Shown here piece after piece: positions 1 through 4,936 of a DNA stretch of 6,943 nucleotides; within the stretch, counting starts at the first letter, position 1; the number at the start of each line of letters is the position of its first letter. A program made the translations under genes and the position numbers. The DNA is from Sinorhizobium sp. (GTDB taxonomy: Bacteria > Pseudomonadota > Alphaproteobacteria > Rhizobiales > Rhizobiaceae). The notes beneath the pieces are model-generated. The model was not told the DNA's origin and did no database searches. It saw nothing but the letters and a program-made list of their open reading frames with translations. The stretch covers positions 1-6,943 of the forward strand of contig JAPSJG010000206.1 in assembly GCA_031178305.1 (NCBI GenBank), read 5' to 3'.

Positions 1-31
1 CCAATGCCGTCTCAATTTCAGCAGGCAAGCG

Positions 32-970
32 ATGCTTTCATCCGTCAAGACCGAACAGACCCACATGAACTTGCGCCTTTGGGCGCTGTTGATGCTGCTT
101 GGCCTCATCTGGGGTGGCTCATTCTTCTTCGCCCGCGTGGCCGTCGCCCATGTGCCGCCCTTTACCCTGGTGTTCTTGCGCGTCGCTCTCGCGGCTCTTG
201 CGTTGCACCTCTACTTGCGTGGCCGTCATGGTCTCTATCCAGCCCTGTTCACGCGTTGGCGCGAGTTCCTGCTGATGGGGCTCATCAACAATGCGATCCC
301 GCATGCGTTCATCTTTCTCGGTCAGACGCATATTGGCGCCGGGCTCGCCGCCATCCTGAATGCGACGACGCCGGTCTGGACCGTGCTGATCGCCAATATA
401 GCGACGCAGGACGAAAAGCTGAGTGCGGCGAAGATCAATGGTTGCCTGCTCGGGCTTGCCGGCACGGCCGTGCTTATCGGGCCGAGCGCCTTGTCGGACG
501 TCTACGGCGGGAACGGCGATGTGCCTCTCTGGGCCTTGGTGCTGCCAGTCCTAGCTGCGGTTAGCTACGGCCTTTCGGCCACCTATGGAAAGCGGTTCCG
601 CGATCTCGCGCCCCCGGTCACGGCCACCGGCCAATTGACGGCCTCGACGCTCCTCATGCTGCCGGTCGCGGTCTTCGTCGATATCCCCTGGACCCTGCCC
701 ATGCCGCCGCTCTCAGCCCTGTTCGCAATCCTTGGACTTGCCCTGGTCTCCACCGCCTATGCCTATATCCTCTTTTTCCGGATCATGGCCGAGGCAGGCG
801 CGACGAACACATCGCTAGTGACGTTACTGGTGCCGCCGAGCGCAATCCTGCTTGGGTTTCTATTTCTTGGAGAAACGTTGCAGCCGGTCGACTTCGCCGG
901 AATGGCCTTGATCGCATCCGGTCTCGTCCTTCTCGATGGGCGAGTCCTCAAGCCGCGCGGGTCGATCTGA
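32..970 (+). CDS. EamA-family (DMT superfamily) inner-membrane transporter
   Basis: This is a 312-residue, strongly hydrophobic protein with about ten predicted transmembrane segments arranged as two EamA repeats, roughly residues 16-150 and 165-303. The family hallmarks are visible: a WGGSFFFAR stretch at the end of the first helix (residues 27-35), the N-A-T-P-V-W region around 110-116 that ends the first repeat core, and LFLGETL (277-283) in the second repeat. Members are secondary exporters or importers of metabolites, amino acids or drugs; nothing here fixes the substrate. Two starts are possible. ATG 32 has an AGCAGG sequence (20-25) at good spacing. ATG 65 (residue 12, MNLRLWALL) begins where such proteins usually begin but has no clear ribosome binding site. 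No operon partner is visible in the window and the gene stands alone on this strand. The family assignment is secure; the function is not. Confidence 0.93.
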   Translation: MLSSVKTEQTHMNLRLWALLMLLGLIWGGSFFFARVAVAHVPPFTLVFLRVALAALALHLYLRGRHGLYPALFTRWREFLLMGLINNAIPHAFIFLGQTHIGAGLAAILNATTPVWTVLIANIATQDEKLSAAKINGCLLGLAGTAVLIGPSALSDVYGGNGDVPLWALVLPVLAAVSYGLSATYGKRFRDLAPPVTATGQLTASTLLMLPVAVFVDIPWTLPMPPLSALFAILGLALVSTAYAYILFFRIMAEAGATNTSLVTLLVPPSAILLGFLFLGETLQPVDFAGMALIASGLVLLDGRVLKPRGSI

Positions 971-1158
971 ATGAATTCAAAACGGCTGTCGTCAGCAGCG
1001 GGCGCATTCACGAGACGTTACAGCCATTCATATTAACTCCCGGGCAGTAAATATGAAAAAAATGTGGCATAGAGATTATCCATTTGAATTCAGTTACTTA
1101 CGCCTGTGAATTGCCTATACCAGCGGGCCTGCTTTCGCGCTGCAGCACAAGTTTCGCT

Positions 1159-1186
1159 TTGAAGCGCCGTGATTTCACCCTATGTT
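1159..1186 (+). promoter_or_regulatory. Candidate sigma-70-type promoter for the 25-aa microprotein
   Basis: A TTGAAG hexamer (1159-1164) and a TATGTT hexamer (1181-1186) are separated by 16 bp and lie about 30 bp upstream of the microprotein's start codon, leaving a short leader that contains its ribosome binding site. The -35 element also vaguely resembles the CTTGAA core of rhizobial heat-shock (RpoH) promoters, but the match is not good enough to assign a sigma factor. Found by eye only. Confidence 0.35.
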
Positions 1187-1216
1187 TTAACCCGTCAACG
1201 CAGGGAGGATCATCCT

Positions 1217-1294
1217 ATGGGACTAACACATTCGTTGAATGTCCTTATGATCAGTGCAGCGTTCGCATTCGTGGCCATTATGATCTTCGTCTGA
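1217..1294 (+). CDS. 25-residue single-span membrane microprotein
   Basis: This short frame encodes 25 residues starting MGLTHSLNVLMISAAFAFVA and ending in a hydrophobic IMIFV. It has a polar N-terminus of about seven residues followed by one continuous hydrophobic segment (residues 8-25) long enough to cross the membrane. It has an excellent ribosome binding site, AGGGAGGA (1202-1209), seven bases before ATG 1217, plus a candidate promoter upstream and an intrinsic terminator downstream (1410-1446). I remember similarly built T-H-x-L-N-x-x-M-I-S-A-A-F-x-F-V-A peptides being conserved in rhizobia, but cannot check this here. No function is known to me. A role as a small inner-membrane modulator or subunit is only a guess. 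A longer overlapping frame beginning at 1084 looks non-coding, having no ribosome binding site and no recognisable composition. Confidence 0.62.
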   Translation: MGLTHSLNVLMISAAFAFVAIMIFV

Positions 1295-1590
1295 TGAAAG
1301 GCCGCTGAAAGTCCAATCCAAAAGGACTCAAATTCGGAAAATATCGCAGCAACCACGAGAGGCAGGCCGCTCCGAGAGCACCCGGTCTAGATGCTGCGAC
1401 GAAACCAATGCCCATGAGCGCGGTAACCGTTCATGGGCTTTCGTTTGGAGCCGATTGGTGATCACCGCGGCGCTGTTGCCTTCCGGCCACATCTCCCGCC
1501 CGTCGTCTACAATTCGCAATTGCAGACTTGCTCTTCAGCCGAACTCGTGTAACCTGCCAAAGCTCGCAATTCAAACGGAGGAGGCGTGAA
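1295..1590. other. Intergenic stretch, mostly unassigned
   Basis: About 300 bases lie between the microprotein and the next possible frame. The first part (1295-1409) would be the 3' untranslated region of the microprotein transcript. It contains a weak 5-bp hairpin (1310-1314 with 1324-1328) and then the terminator described separately. After the terminator (1447-1590) I see no family, no repeat longer than a few bases and only a poor promoter candidate (TTGCTC 1528-1533, TAACCT 1550-1555, 16-bp spacing) upstream of the 1591 frame. Confidence 0.5.
1410..1446 (+). terminator. Intrinsic terminator downstream of the microprotein
   Basis: A perfect 8-bp stem, GCCCATGA (1410-1417) with TCATGGGC (1431-1438), is followed directly by the T-rich tail TTTCGTTT (1439-1446). 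The 13-base loop contains a further small complementarity (CGGT and ACCG). This has the form of a rho-independent terminator on the + strand and would end the transcript of the microprotein about 150 bases after its stop codon, or end a small RNA made from the 1295-1446 interval. Confidence 0.75.
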
Positions 1591-1695
1591 ATGAATAGTG
1601 TTCTCGTGTCTATGCGCCTCTCTGGCGGAACGGCCCCCATGGCTTCGATGCATCATGAGTCTTGGCCGAGCCGATTTTCCTTCTGGGGCCTCTGA
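1591..1695 (+). CDS. Possible 34-residue small protein or DUF1127 remnant
   Basis: A very good ribosome binding site, GGAGGAGG (1577-1584), sits six bases before ATG 1591. The frame encodes 34 residues (beginning MNSVLVSMRLSGGTAPMASM, ending in W-P-S-R-F-S-F-W-G-L) and stops at TGA 1693-1695. The peptide has no membrane segment or recognised domain. Its layout, a short Ser/Ala-rich start followed by a W-P-x-R stretch, resembles the N-terminal part of some rhizobial DUF1127 proteins whose arginine-rich core would follow. Here the frame closes before any such core. Downstream, two other frames (to about 1849) are open in patches, so this may be the front of a decayed DUF1127 paralogue beside the intact one at 1842. 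It could equally be a genuine small protein or an accidental frame with a good ribosome binding site. Confidence 0.33.
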   Translation: MNSVLVSMRLSGGTAPMASMHHESWPSRFSFWGL

Positions 1696-1841
1696 TCCCC
1701 GGATTTCCGCCAATTGGCGCTTTCCCATTTTGATCTAACGTGATCGGCTGACGGAGCGATCCTTCGCGATTCCGACTCCGCATCTGCGCGTTCATCGACA
1801 TCGAGAGGACCTGGCCGCGTCGTTGCGCCGGGAGAAAAATC
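1696..1841. other. Gap before the DUF1127 gene
   Basis: No complete gene is visible here. One + strand frame is open from the TAA at about 1736-1738 to TGA 1847-1849, overlapping the DUF1127 start as ATGCGTGA. It encodes a basic stretch (L-T-E-R-S ... L-R-R-E-K) but has no start codon of its own with a ribosome binding site. This interval would be the leader of the DUF1127 transcript or part of a degenerate upstream gene. Confidence 0.35.
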
Positions 1842-2075
1842 ATGCGTGAAGCACAAGTACTGTTTGATGACAACCCGGCAGCGGCGATCGATGAGCTGTT
1901 TCGGCAATTCGGCGTCTGGAAGACCGCGCAAGCGCTGCTCTTGGCCGTCTGGAGGCGCCACCAAACGAAGAACCACATCTCGCATCTGTCGAATCGCATG
2001 CGCCGCGATATCGGCCTTCCGGAGAGTGAGGATCTGCTGGAAATCCGGTTTCCCTTGTGGGATGTCCGGTTTTGA
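1842..2075 (+). CDS. DUF1127 family small protein
   Basis: This is a 77-residue protein whose second half matches the DUF1127 pattern: a basic amphipathic helix (A-L-L-L-A-V-W-R-R-H, about 31-40), then H-I-S-H-L-S-N-R-M-R-R-D-I-G-L-P (45-60). The R-D-I-G-L motif is the signature of the family. The N-terminal extension of about 25 residues and the C-terminal L-x-I-R-F-P-L-W-D-V-R-F tail make it a longer member than the roughly 45-50 residue arginine-rich type. The start ATG 1842 follows GGGAGA (1830-1835) with six bases between. DUF1127 proteins in Agrobacterium and Rhodobacter have been linked to phosphate and carbon metabolism and to small-RNA handling, as I recall. No specific role can be assigned to this one. 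It is monocistronic, with a terminator 15 bases after its stop, and converges on metF. Confidence 0.85.
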   Translation: MREAQVLFDDNPAAAIDELFRQFGVWKTAQALLLAVWRRHQTKNHISHLSNRMRRDIGLPESEDLLEIRFPLWDVRF

Positions 2076-2089
2076 GCAGCGGAGGGTAC

Positions 2090-2122
2090 GGTGGCGCGAA
2101 GCTGCAGCGCGCCACCCCTTTT
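2090..2122 (+). terminator. Intrinsic terminator of the DUF1127 gene
   Basis: A perfect 9-bp GC-rich stem, GGTGGCGCG (2090-2098) paired with CGCGCCACC (2108-2116), has a 9-base loop and is followed after two C residues by TTTT (2119-2122). It begins 15 bases after the DUF1127 stop codon. The other strand has no T tract after this hairpin, so it should serve only the + strand gene. Confidence 0.75.
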
Positions 2123-2138
2123 CAGGCGCGCACGGTCA

Positions 2139-2187
2139 CTGCATGTCCCTGTGCTCAAATAGAGCTGGGATTTGAGGGCCCATGCGG
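2139..2187. repeat. Degenerate palindromic mosaic element
   Basis: An imperfect palindrome with an inner 7-bp arm, CTCAAAT (2154-2160) with ATTTGAG (2170-2176), and outer arms CTGCATG (2139-2145) and CATGCGG (2181-2187). The order and sequence resemble the better-preserved palindrome at 4836-4883 (CTGCATGTC ... TTAAATCG/CGATTTAA ... GACATGCAG). It is therefore probably a decayed member of the same repeat family, lying between two convergent genes. Confidence 0.5.
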
Positions 2188-2190
2188 TAT

Positions 2191-2233
2191 GAGCGCATCC
2201 GCTCGGAGGCGCGCTGCGTAGTGCGGCGCGCCT
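2191..2233. terminator. GC-rich hairpins at the 3' end of metF
   Basis: An 8-bp stem, AGGCGCGC (2207-2214) with GCGCGCCT (2226-2233), has an 11-base loop and overlaps the metF stop codon by one base. A second small hairpin, GAGCG/CGCTC with a CATC loop (2191-2204), follows on the metF strand. Neither has a U-run after it, so this is a possible weak terminator or 3'-end stabilising structure for the metF mRNA rather than a classical intrinsic terminator. Confidence 0.4.
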
Positions 2234-3180
2234 TAACCCGCCCTGGCGGCAGTCCTGCTCGTCGGCCGCTCCACTGCTGCTTGTTGGCCAACGCCCGCCG
2301 CACGGGCGCAGCCAACGAGATCACAGACGGCTGTAACGAGCGGGGAGCGGTTCATCGTATAAATGTGAAAATCCTGCACGCCCCGCCGGGCGAGGTCGAC
2401 GATCTGCTCTGCGGCGATATGGCTTGCCTCGGTGAAACGCTCCTCAGGCTGGTCGTCAAGATGAGCGAGCCGTGAGACGACCGCCTCCGGGACCTTGGCG
2501 CCGCATAGCCCGGCAAATTTCATGACCTGCACGAGGTTGTTGATCGGCAGAATGCCAGGCACGATCGGAATACCGATGCCGGCGCGGCGCAGCCGCTCGA
2601 GGTAGCGCTCGAAATCGTCATTGTCGAAGAAGAACTGGGTGATCGCCCGAGTCGCGCCATTGTCGACCTTGCGCTTCAGCATGTCGATGTCGGCTGCGAC
2701 ATCCGGACTCTCGGGATGCTTTTCCGGATAGGCGGAAACGGAAATCTCGAAATCGCCACGGGCTCGGATCGCCTTGACGAGTGCTGCGGCATTTTCATAG
2801 CCGCCCTGAAACGGCTGGTAAGCGCTACCGACGCCGCCCTGCGGATCGCCCCTCAGCGCCACGAAATGGCGCACGCTGCAGGCGACGAATTCGTCGATCA
2901 CGGCATCGACTTCGGCCTTGGGCGCGCCGACACAGGTCAAGTGTGCGGCCGTGTTCACAAGTCCCATCTCGCCGATCATGCGCTTGACGGTCGTCAGCGA
3001 GCGGGCCTTGGTCGACCCGCCGGCGCCGTAGGTGACGGTCTGGAAAGCCGGCCTGAAGGTGGAGAGATCCGCCACCGTCCGGAAGAGCTGTTTCTCCATC
3101 TCTTCGTTCTTCGGTGGGAAATATTCGAAGGAGAGCCTGAGGGTACCGCGTTCGGCGGGGTAAAGCGTCCGTGCATTCAT
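2233..3180 (-). CDS. metF: 5,10-methylenetetrahydrofolate reductase
   Basis: MetF is a flavoprotein of the cytosol that reduces 5,10-methylene-tetrahydrofolate to 5-methyl-tetrahydrofolate with NAD(P)H, supplying the methyl group for methionine synthase. The 315-residue product is close to the usual bacterial length of about 300. Visible signatures are SFEYFPPK (17-24, with the catalytic Glu at 19), QTVTYGAGGST (47-57), AHLTCVG (79-85), FVALRGD (106-112, with the conserved Asp), SVSAYPEKHPES (147-158), AITQFFFD (179-186), IPIVPGILPI (204-213) and FHIYTMNR (271-278). Only the last 20 or so residues, rich in Ala and Arg, are variable. ATG 3180 is preferred over an in-frame TTG six bases upstream (3186) because the GGGGAG ribosome binding site lies seven bases before the ATG. 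The gene starts two bases after the stop of the upstream regulator, so the two are co-transcribed and probably translationally coupled. Confidence 0.96.
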   Translation of the reverse strand: MNARTLYPAERGTLRLSFEYFPPKNEEMEKQLFRTVADLSTFRPAFQTVTYGAGGSTKARSLTTVKRMIGEMGLVNTAAHLTCVGAPKAEVDAVIDEFVACSVRHFVALRGDPQGGVGSAYQPFQGGYENAAALVKAIRARGDFEISVSAYPEKHPESPDVAADIDMLKRKVDNGATRAITQFFFDNDDFERYLERLRRAGIGIPIVPGILPINNLVQVMKFAGLCGAKVPEAVVSRLAHLDDQPEERFTEASHIAAEQIVDLARRGVQDFHIYTMNRSPLVTAVCDLVGCARAAGVGQQAAVERPTSRTAARAG

Positions 3181-3182
3181 TC

Positions 3183-4205
3183 TCAAACTCCCCCCACCTG
3201 GAGACGCTGGCGCGGCATATCGCTGATGCTGCTGGCGGCGCGCTCATCGCGCGCCAACCAGATCGTGACCGTCAATTTTCCTTCGTCAGCGCCTTCCGGC
3301 GCGAGGTCAGTCGTCTTCTCGAGCGCAAGCCCGGCCTTCTGCAGCCAATCCTCCATCATCTGATGCGAGAAGCCGAGACGCGCATGCGCATGTTCGTCGC
3401 GCAAATATTCGAGTCCATGCGGGGCGAAGTCGATGATCACCAGCCGACCGCCCGGCGCAAGCATGCGCGCGGCTTCCGCGATTGCCGCCTCCGGCTCGTC
3501 CAGATAATGCAGAACCTGGTGGACCGTCACGAGATCGAAGGATTGGCCGTCGAGCGGCAGGTTGAAGATGTCGCCATGGCGAATCGACGCCTTGGTGATA
3601 CCGGCCTTGTCGAGGTTCGAACGCGCCACCGCCAGCATGTCGCGGCTCGCGTCAACGCCGATGCCGCGCCTGTAGATGCCCTCGAATAGCTGCAGGATGC
3701 GGCCGGTGCCGGTGCCGAGATCGAGCAGTGTGTCGACCGGCTCCTCCCCCACCATAGCCTTCAGCGCCGCCTCGACATCGCCCTCGCTCACATGCAGGCG
3801 CCTGAGCTCGTCCCATTCCGCCGCATTGCGGCTGAAATAGGCCTGGGCCTTCTCGGCGCGCGCCTTCTTCAAGGTCGAAAGTCGCATCGCGTCCCTGGCA
3901 AGTATGGCATCGTCGGGGGCGGCGGCGGCGAGCAGCTCGCGCACCAGCGCCACGCGCCCGCCCTCCTGCCGCAGCCGAAAATAGGCCCAGGCGCCCTCCT
4001 GGTAGCGGTCGATCAGCGCGACCTCGGCCAAGAGCTTCAGGTGCCGGGAAATGCGTGGCTGGGACTGGCCAAGGATTTCGGTGAGATCGGTGACGGTCAG
4101 GTCGCCGGCGGCGAGTAGCGCCAGAAGCCGCATCCGCGTCGGCTCGCCCGCCGCCTTCAAGACGTCGACCAATGCATCCAAGCCAAGCGTTTCCCGATCA
4201 ACCAT
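3183..4205 (-). CDS. ArsR-family regulator fused to a SAM-dependent methyltransferase domain (SahR/SamR-like)
   Basis: The 340-residue protein has an N-terminal ArsR winged helix (about 10-85, recognition helix near QSQPRISRHLKLL, 47-59) and a C-terminal class I methyltransferase fold (about 120-317). The latter shows motif I L-D-L-G-T-G-T-G-R (161-169), the acidic ribose-binding end of strand 2 in G-V-D-A-S (183-187), V-H-Q-V-L-H-Y (228-234) and A-P-G-G-R-L-V-I-I-D-F (250-260). The ArsR metal motif E-L-C-V-C-D-L is replaced by D-L-T-V-T-D-L (36-42) and the protein has no cysteine, so thiol-based metal sensing is excluded. I infer it binds SAM or S-adenosylhomocysteine and represses methionine-cycle genes, like the SahR and SamR regulators described for proteobacteria. 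ATG 4205 is chosen because GAGGG precedes it by five bases. A GTG at 4223 would extend it by six residues into the operator. It is the first gene of an operon with metF. Confidence 0.87.
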   Translation of the reverse strand: MVDRETLGLDALVDVLKAAGEPTRMRLLALLAAGDLTVTDLTEILGQSQPRISRHLKLLAEVALIDRYQEGAWAYFRLRQEGGRVALVRELLAAAAPDDAILARDAMRLSTLKKARAEKAQAYFSRNAAEWDELRRLHVSEGDVEAALKAMVGEEPVDTLLDLGTGTGRILQLFEGIYRRGIGVDASRDMLAVARSNLDKAGITKASIRHGDIFNLPLDGQSFDLVTVHQVLHYLDEPEAAIAEAARMLAPGGRLVIIDFAPHGLEYLRDEHAHARLGFSHQMMEDWLQKAGLALEKTTDLAPEGADEGKLTVTIWLARDERAASSISDMPRQRLQVGGV

Positions 4206-4221
4206 CGCAGCCCTCATCAAC

Positions 4222-4241
4222 ACATAAAGATATCTTTATGT
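4222..4241. promoter_or_regulatory. Perfect 20-bp palindromic operator upstream of the ArsR-methyltransferase/metF operon
   Basis: The sequence ACATAAAGATATCTTTATGT is identical on both strands and stands out as an AT-rich island in GC-rich surroundings. It lies 17 bases upstream of the preferred start codon of the regulator. ArsR dimers bind such inverted repeats, and I recall that the predicted SahR/SamR sites in alphaproteobacteria have an ATAAAGATATCTTTAT-like core. A TTGCGC sequence on the - strand about 17 bp upstream of TAAAGA in this palindrome would make the site cover the -10 region, which fits autorepression. The promoter assignment is weak; the palindrome itself is certain. Confidence 0.82.
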
Positions 4242-4513
4242 AAATTGCTGGTGGCGCGCAAGCGAATTTGCGCGGAAGGGCGATGTAATGGCGTTGGCAG
4301 ACAGGCGGGCTTGCGGATGGCGATCCGGAGGGCGCCCCGCGCCGCCCACCCGGCCGGCTTTTCAAAGCGGCAACGAGCCGCCACCGATCTCGCATAACGC
4401 CGTGCCGAGCGGCAATCGCCCCCATGTGTATCCCCACGGCAGCCGCCTTCCCCCTGCTCTCATCCCCGTCCTCGTCACAGCGATCCAGCCACGCGCGTGC
4501 GCGCCGGGTATGA
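4242..4513. other. Intergenic DNA upstream of the methionine operon
   Basis: No gene is supported in this stretch. Next to the operator lies a 7-bp inverted repeat, CGCGCAA (4255-4261) with TTGCGCG (4268-4274), which includes the candidate -35 region of the operon. A + strand frame from 4288 is Pro/Arg-rich, has no recognisable domain and looks accidental. The right end, about 4459-4486, is an arm that is partly the reverse complement of 4650-4675 and belongs to the mosaic repeat described next. Confidence 0.55.
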
Positions 4514-4578
4514 CTACAGCGCCGCGCGTCTTATCAGACGCGCAAAGGTCGCTGTAGCACTTTGATTTGCTGCATGTC
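4514..4578. repeat. Nested-hairpin repeat element, copy 1
   Basis: This is the first of two 62-bp direct repeats (core 4517-4578, second copy 4783-4844), about nine-tenths identical by eye. It folds as a nested stem: outer CTACAGCG (4514-4521) with CGCTGTAG (4550-4557), inner GCGCGTCT (4524-4531) with AGACGCGC (4536-4543), loop TATC. The hairpin is followed by CACTTTGATTTGCTGCATGTC. It codes for nothing and is probably a dispersed palindromic element. Confidence 0.8.
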
Positions 4579-4602
4579 AGGAAGAGCATCTTCCGCGCCC
4601 AG

Positions 4603-4650
4603 GGACTTGGGCGCCCACGGACTTGGGCGCACACGGACTTGGGCGCACAG
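4603..4650. repeat. Three-copy 16-bp tandem repeat
   Basis: Three consecutive units, 4603-4618, 4619-4634 and 4635-4650, share GGACTTGGGCGC followed by CCAC, ACAC and ACAG. The first unit also pairs with the preceding GCGCCCA (4595-4601) to form a 7-bp hairpin. Unit length is not a multiple of three and no frame is supported, so this looks like slippage within the mosaic element. Confidence 0.85.
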
Positions 4651-4782
4651 GATTCCTGTGACAAGCACAGGATCATGACGTGGGGACGTCCGGGCCAAGG
4701 CGGCGCCCGTCCCTGGTGCGCTTCGATGTGGCCACAGGTGGTCACCGCCTTCGCACGTGAGATCTGCCGAACGACAGCCCTC

Positions 4783-4844
4783 CAGCGCCGCGCGTCTTAC
4801 CAGACGCGCAAAGTCGCTGTAGCACTTTCAAATCGCTGCATGTC
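4783..4844. repeat. Nested-hairpin repeat element, copy 2
   Basis: The second copy of the 62-bp element lies 266 bp from the first in the same orientation. Inner stem GCGCGTCT (4790-4797) with AGACGCGC (4802-4809), loop TACC; outer stem CAGCG (4783-4787) with CGCTG (4815-4819), shorter than in copy 1. Differences include a one-base deletion after the hairpin and CAAATC in place of GATTT. Unlike copy 1 it runs directly into the long palindrome that ends at 4883. Confidence 0.8.
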
Positions 4845-4883
4845 TTTGTCCTTAAATCGAGGTCGATTTAAAGAGACATGCAG
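4836..4883. repeat. Long interrupted palindrome downstream of ettA
   Basis: Outer arms CTGCATGTCT (4836-4845) and AGACATGCAG (4874-4883) and inner arms TTAAATCG (4852-4859) and CGATTTAA (4864-4871) enclose the loop AGGT. Only a few bases between the inner and outer arms are unpaired. It overlaps the end of repeat copy 2 and lies about 55 bases beyond the ettA stop codon, so in the ettA mRNA it could act as a 3' stabilising structure. It lacks a proper U-run, so it is not a clear intrinsic terminator. Confidence 0.75.
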
Positions 4884-4936
4884 TAGCGCCGCCTGCGGCG
4901 GGAGTCGACTGCTCCGCGGCCGCTCAGGCGACTGCC

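Larger units (their letters stand above)
4459..4680. repeat. Inverted-repeat arms bounding a mosaic intergenic element
   Basis: The left arm 4459-4486, read on the - strand, begins GGATCGCTGTGACGAGGAC. The right arm from 4650 on the + strand begins GGATTCCTGTGACAAGCAC. About 18 of the first 25 positions agree. Between the arms lie the first copy of the hairpin element and the 16-bp tandem repeats. I remember the right-arm wording (CTGTGACAAGCACAGG) as very common between Sinorhizobium genes, where mosaic and RIME-type elements have been described. Which named class this belongs to cannot be decided here. Confidence 0.5.

Noticed and set aside
4..564. 186-codon + strand frame overlapping the transporter gene in another phase
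   Set aside because: Its product is Arg/Ala/Pro-rich with no domain, and the overlapping frame is a clear membrane transporter with the expected hydrophobic pattern.
984..1024. GGCTGT ... ACAGCC inverted repeat after the transporter gene as terminator
   Set aside because: The loop is about 30 bases and no T-run follows, so it does not qualify as an intrinsic terminator.
972..1092. 10-bp inverted repeat TGAATTCAAA (972-981) and TTTGAATTCA (1083-1092)
   Set aside because: The arms are about 100 bp apart, nothing lies between them that looks mobile, and AT-rich words of this kind can recur by chance.
1053..1109. 18-codon frame (ATG AAA AAA ...) in an AT-rich patch after the transporter
   Set aside because: The upstream sequence offers no convincing ribosome binding site and the frame is too short to separate from chance.
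1084..1308. 74-codon + strand frame containing the microprotein region in another phase
   Set aside because: It has no ribosome binding site and no recognisable composition. The 1217 frame within it has a near-ideal ribosome binding site.
1610..2158. 182-codon - strand frame opposite the DUF1127 gene
   Set aside because: Its product is Ser/Arg-rich without a domain and it lies antisense to a recognised family member with its own ribosome binding site and terminator.
2716..3363. 215-codon + strand frame opposite metF
   Set aside because: Antisense shadow of a highly conserved enzyme, arising from GC-rich codon bias.
4222..4241. Riboswitch (SAM-II type) upstream of the methionine operon
   Set aside because: The leader between the palindrome and the start codon is only about 17 bases, too short for such a fold; a DNA operator explains the symmetry better.
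4288..4557. 89-codon + strand frame in the repeat-rich gap
   Set aside because: Its right part runs through the nested-hairpin repeat, composition is Pro/Arg-rich, and no family is recognisable.
4517..4844. CRISPR-like interpretation of the two 62-bp direct repeats
   Set aside because: Only two copies exist, the repeat is longer than typical, the 204-bp separation is far beyond spacer length, and no cas gene is near.
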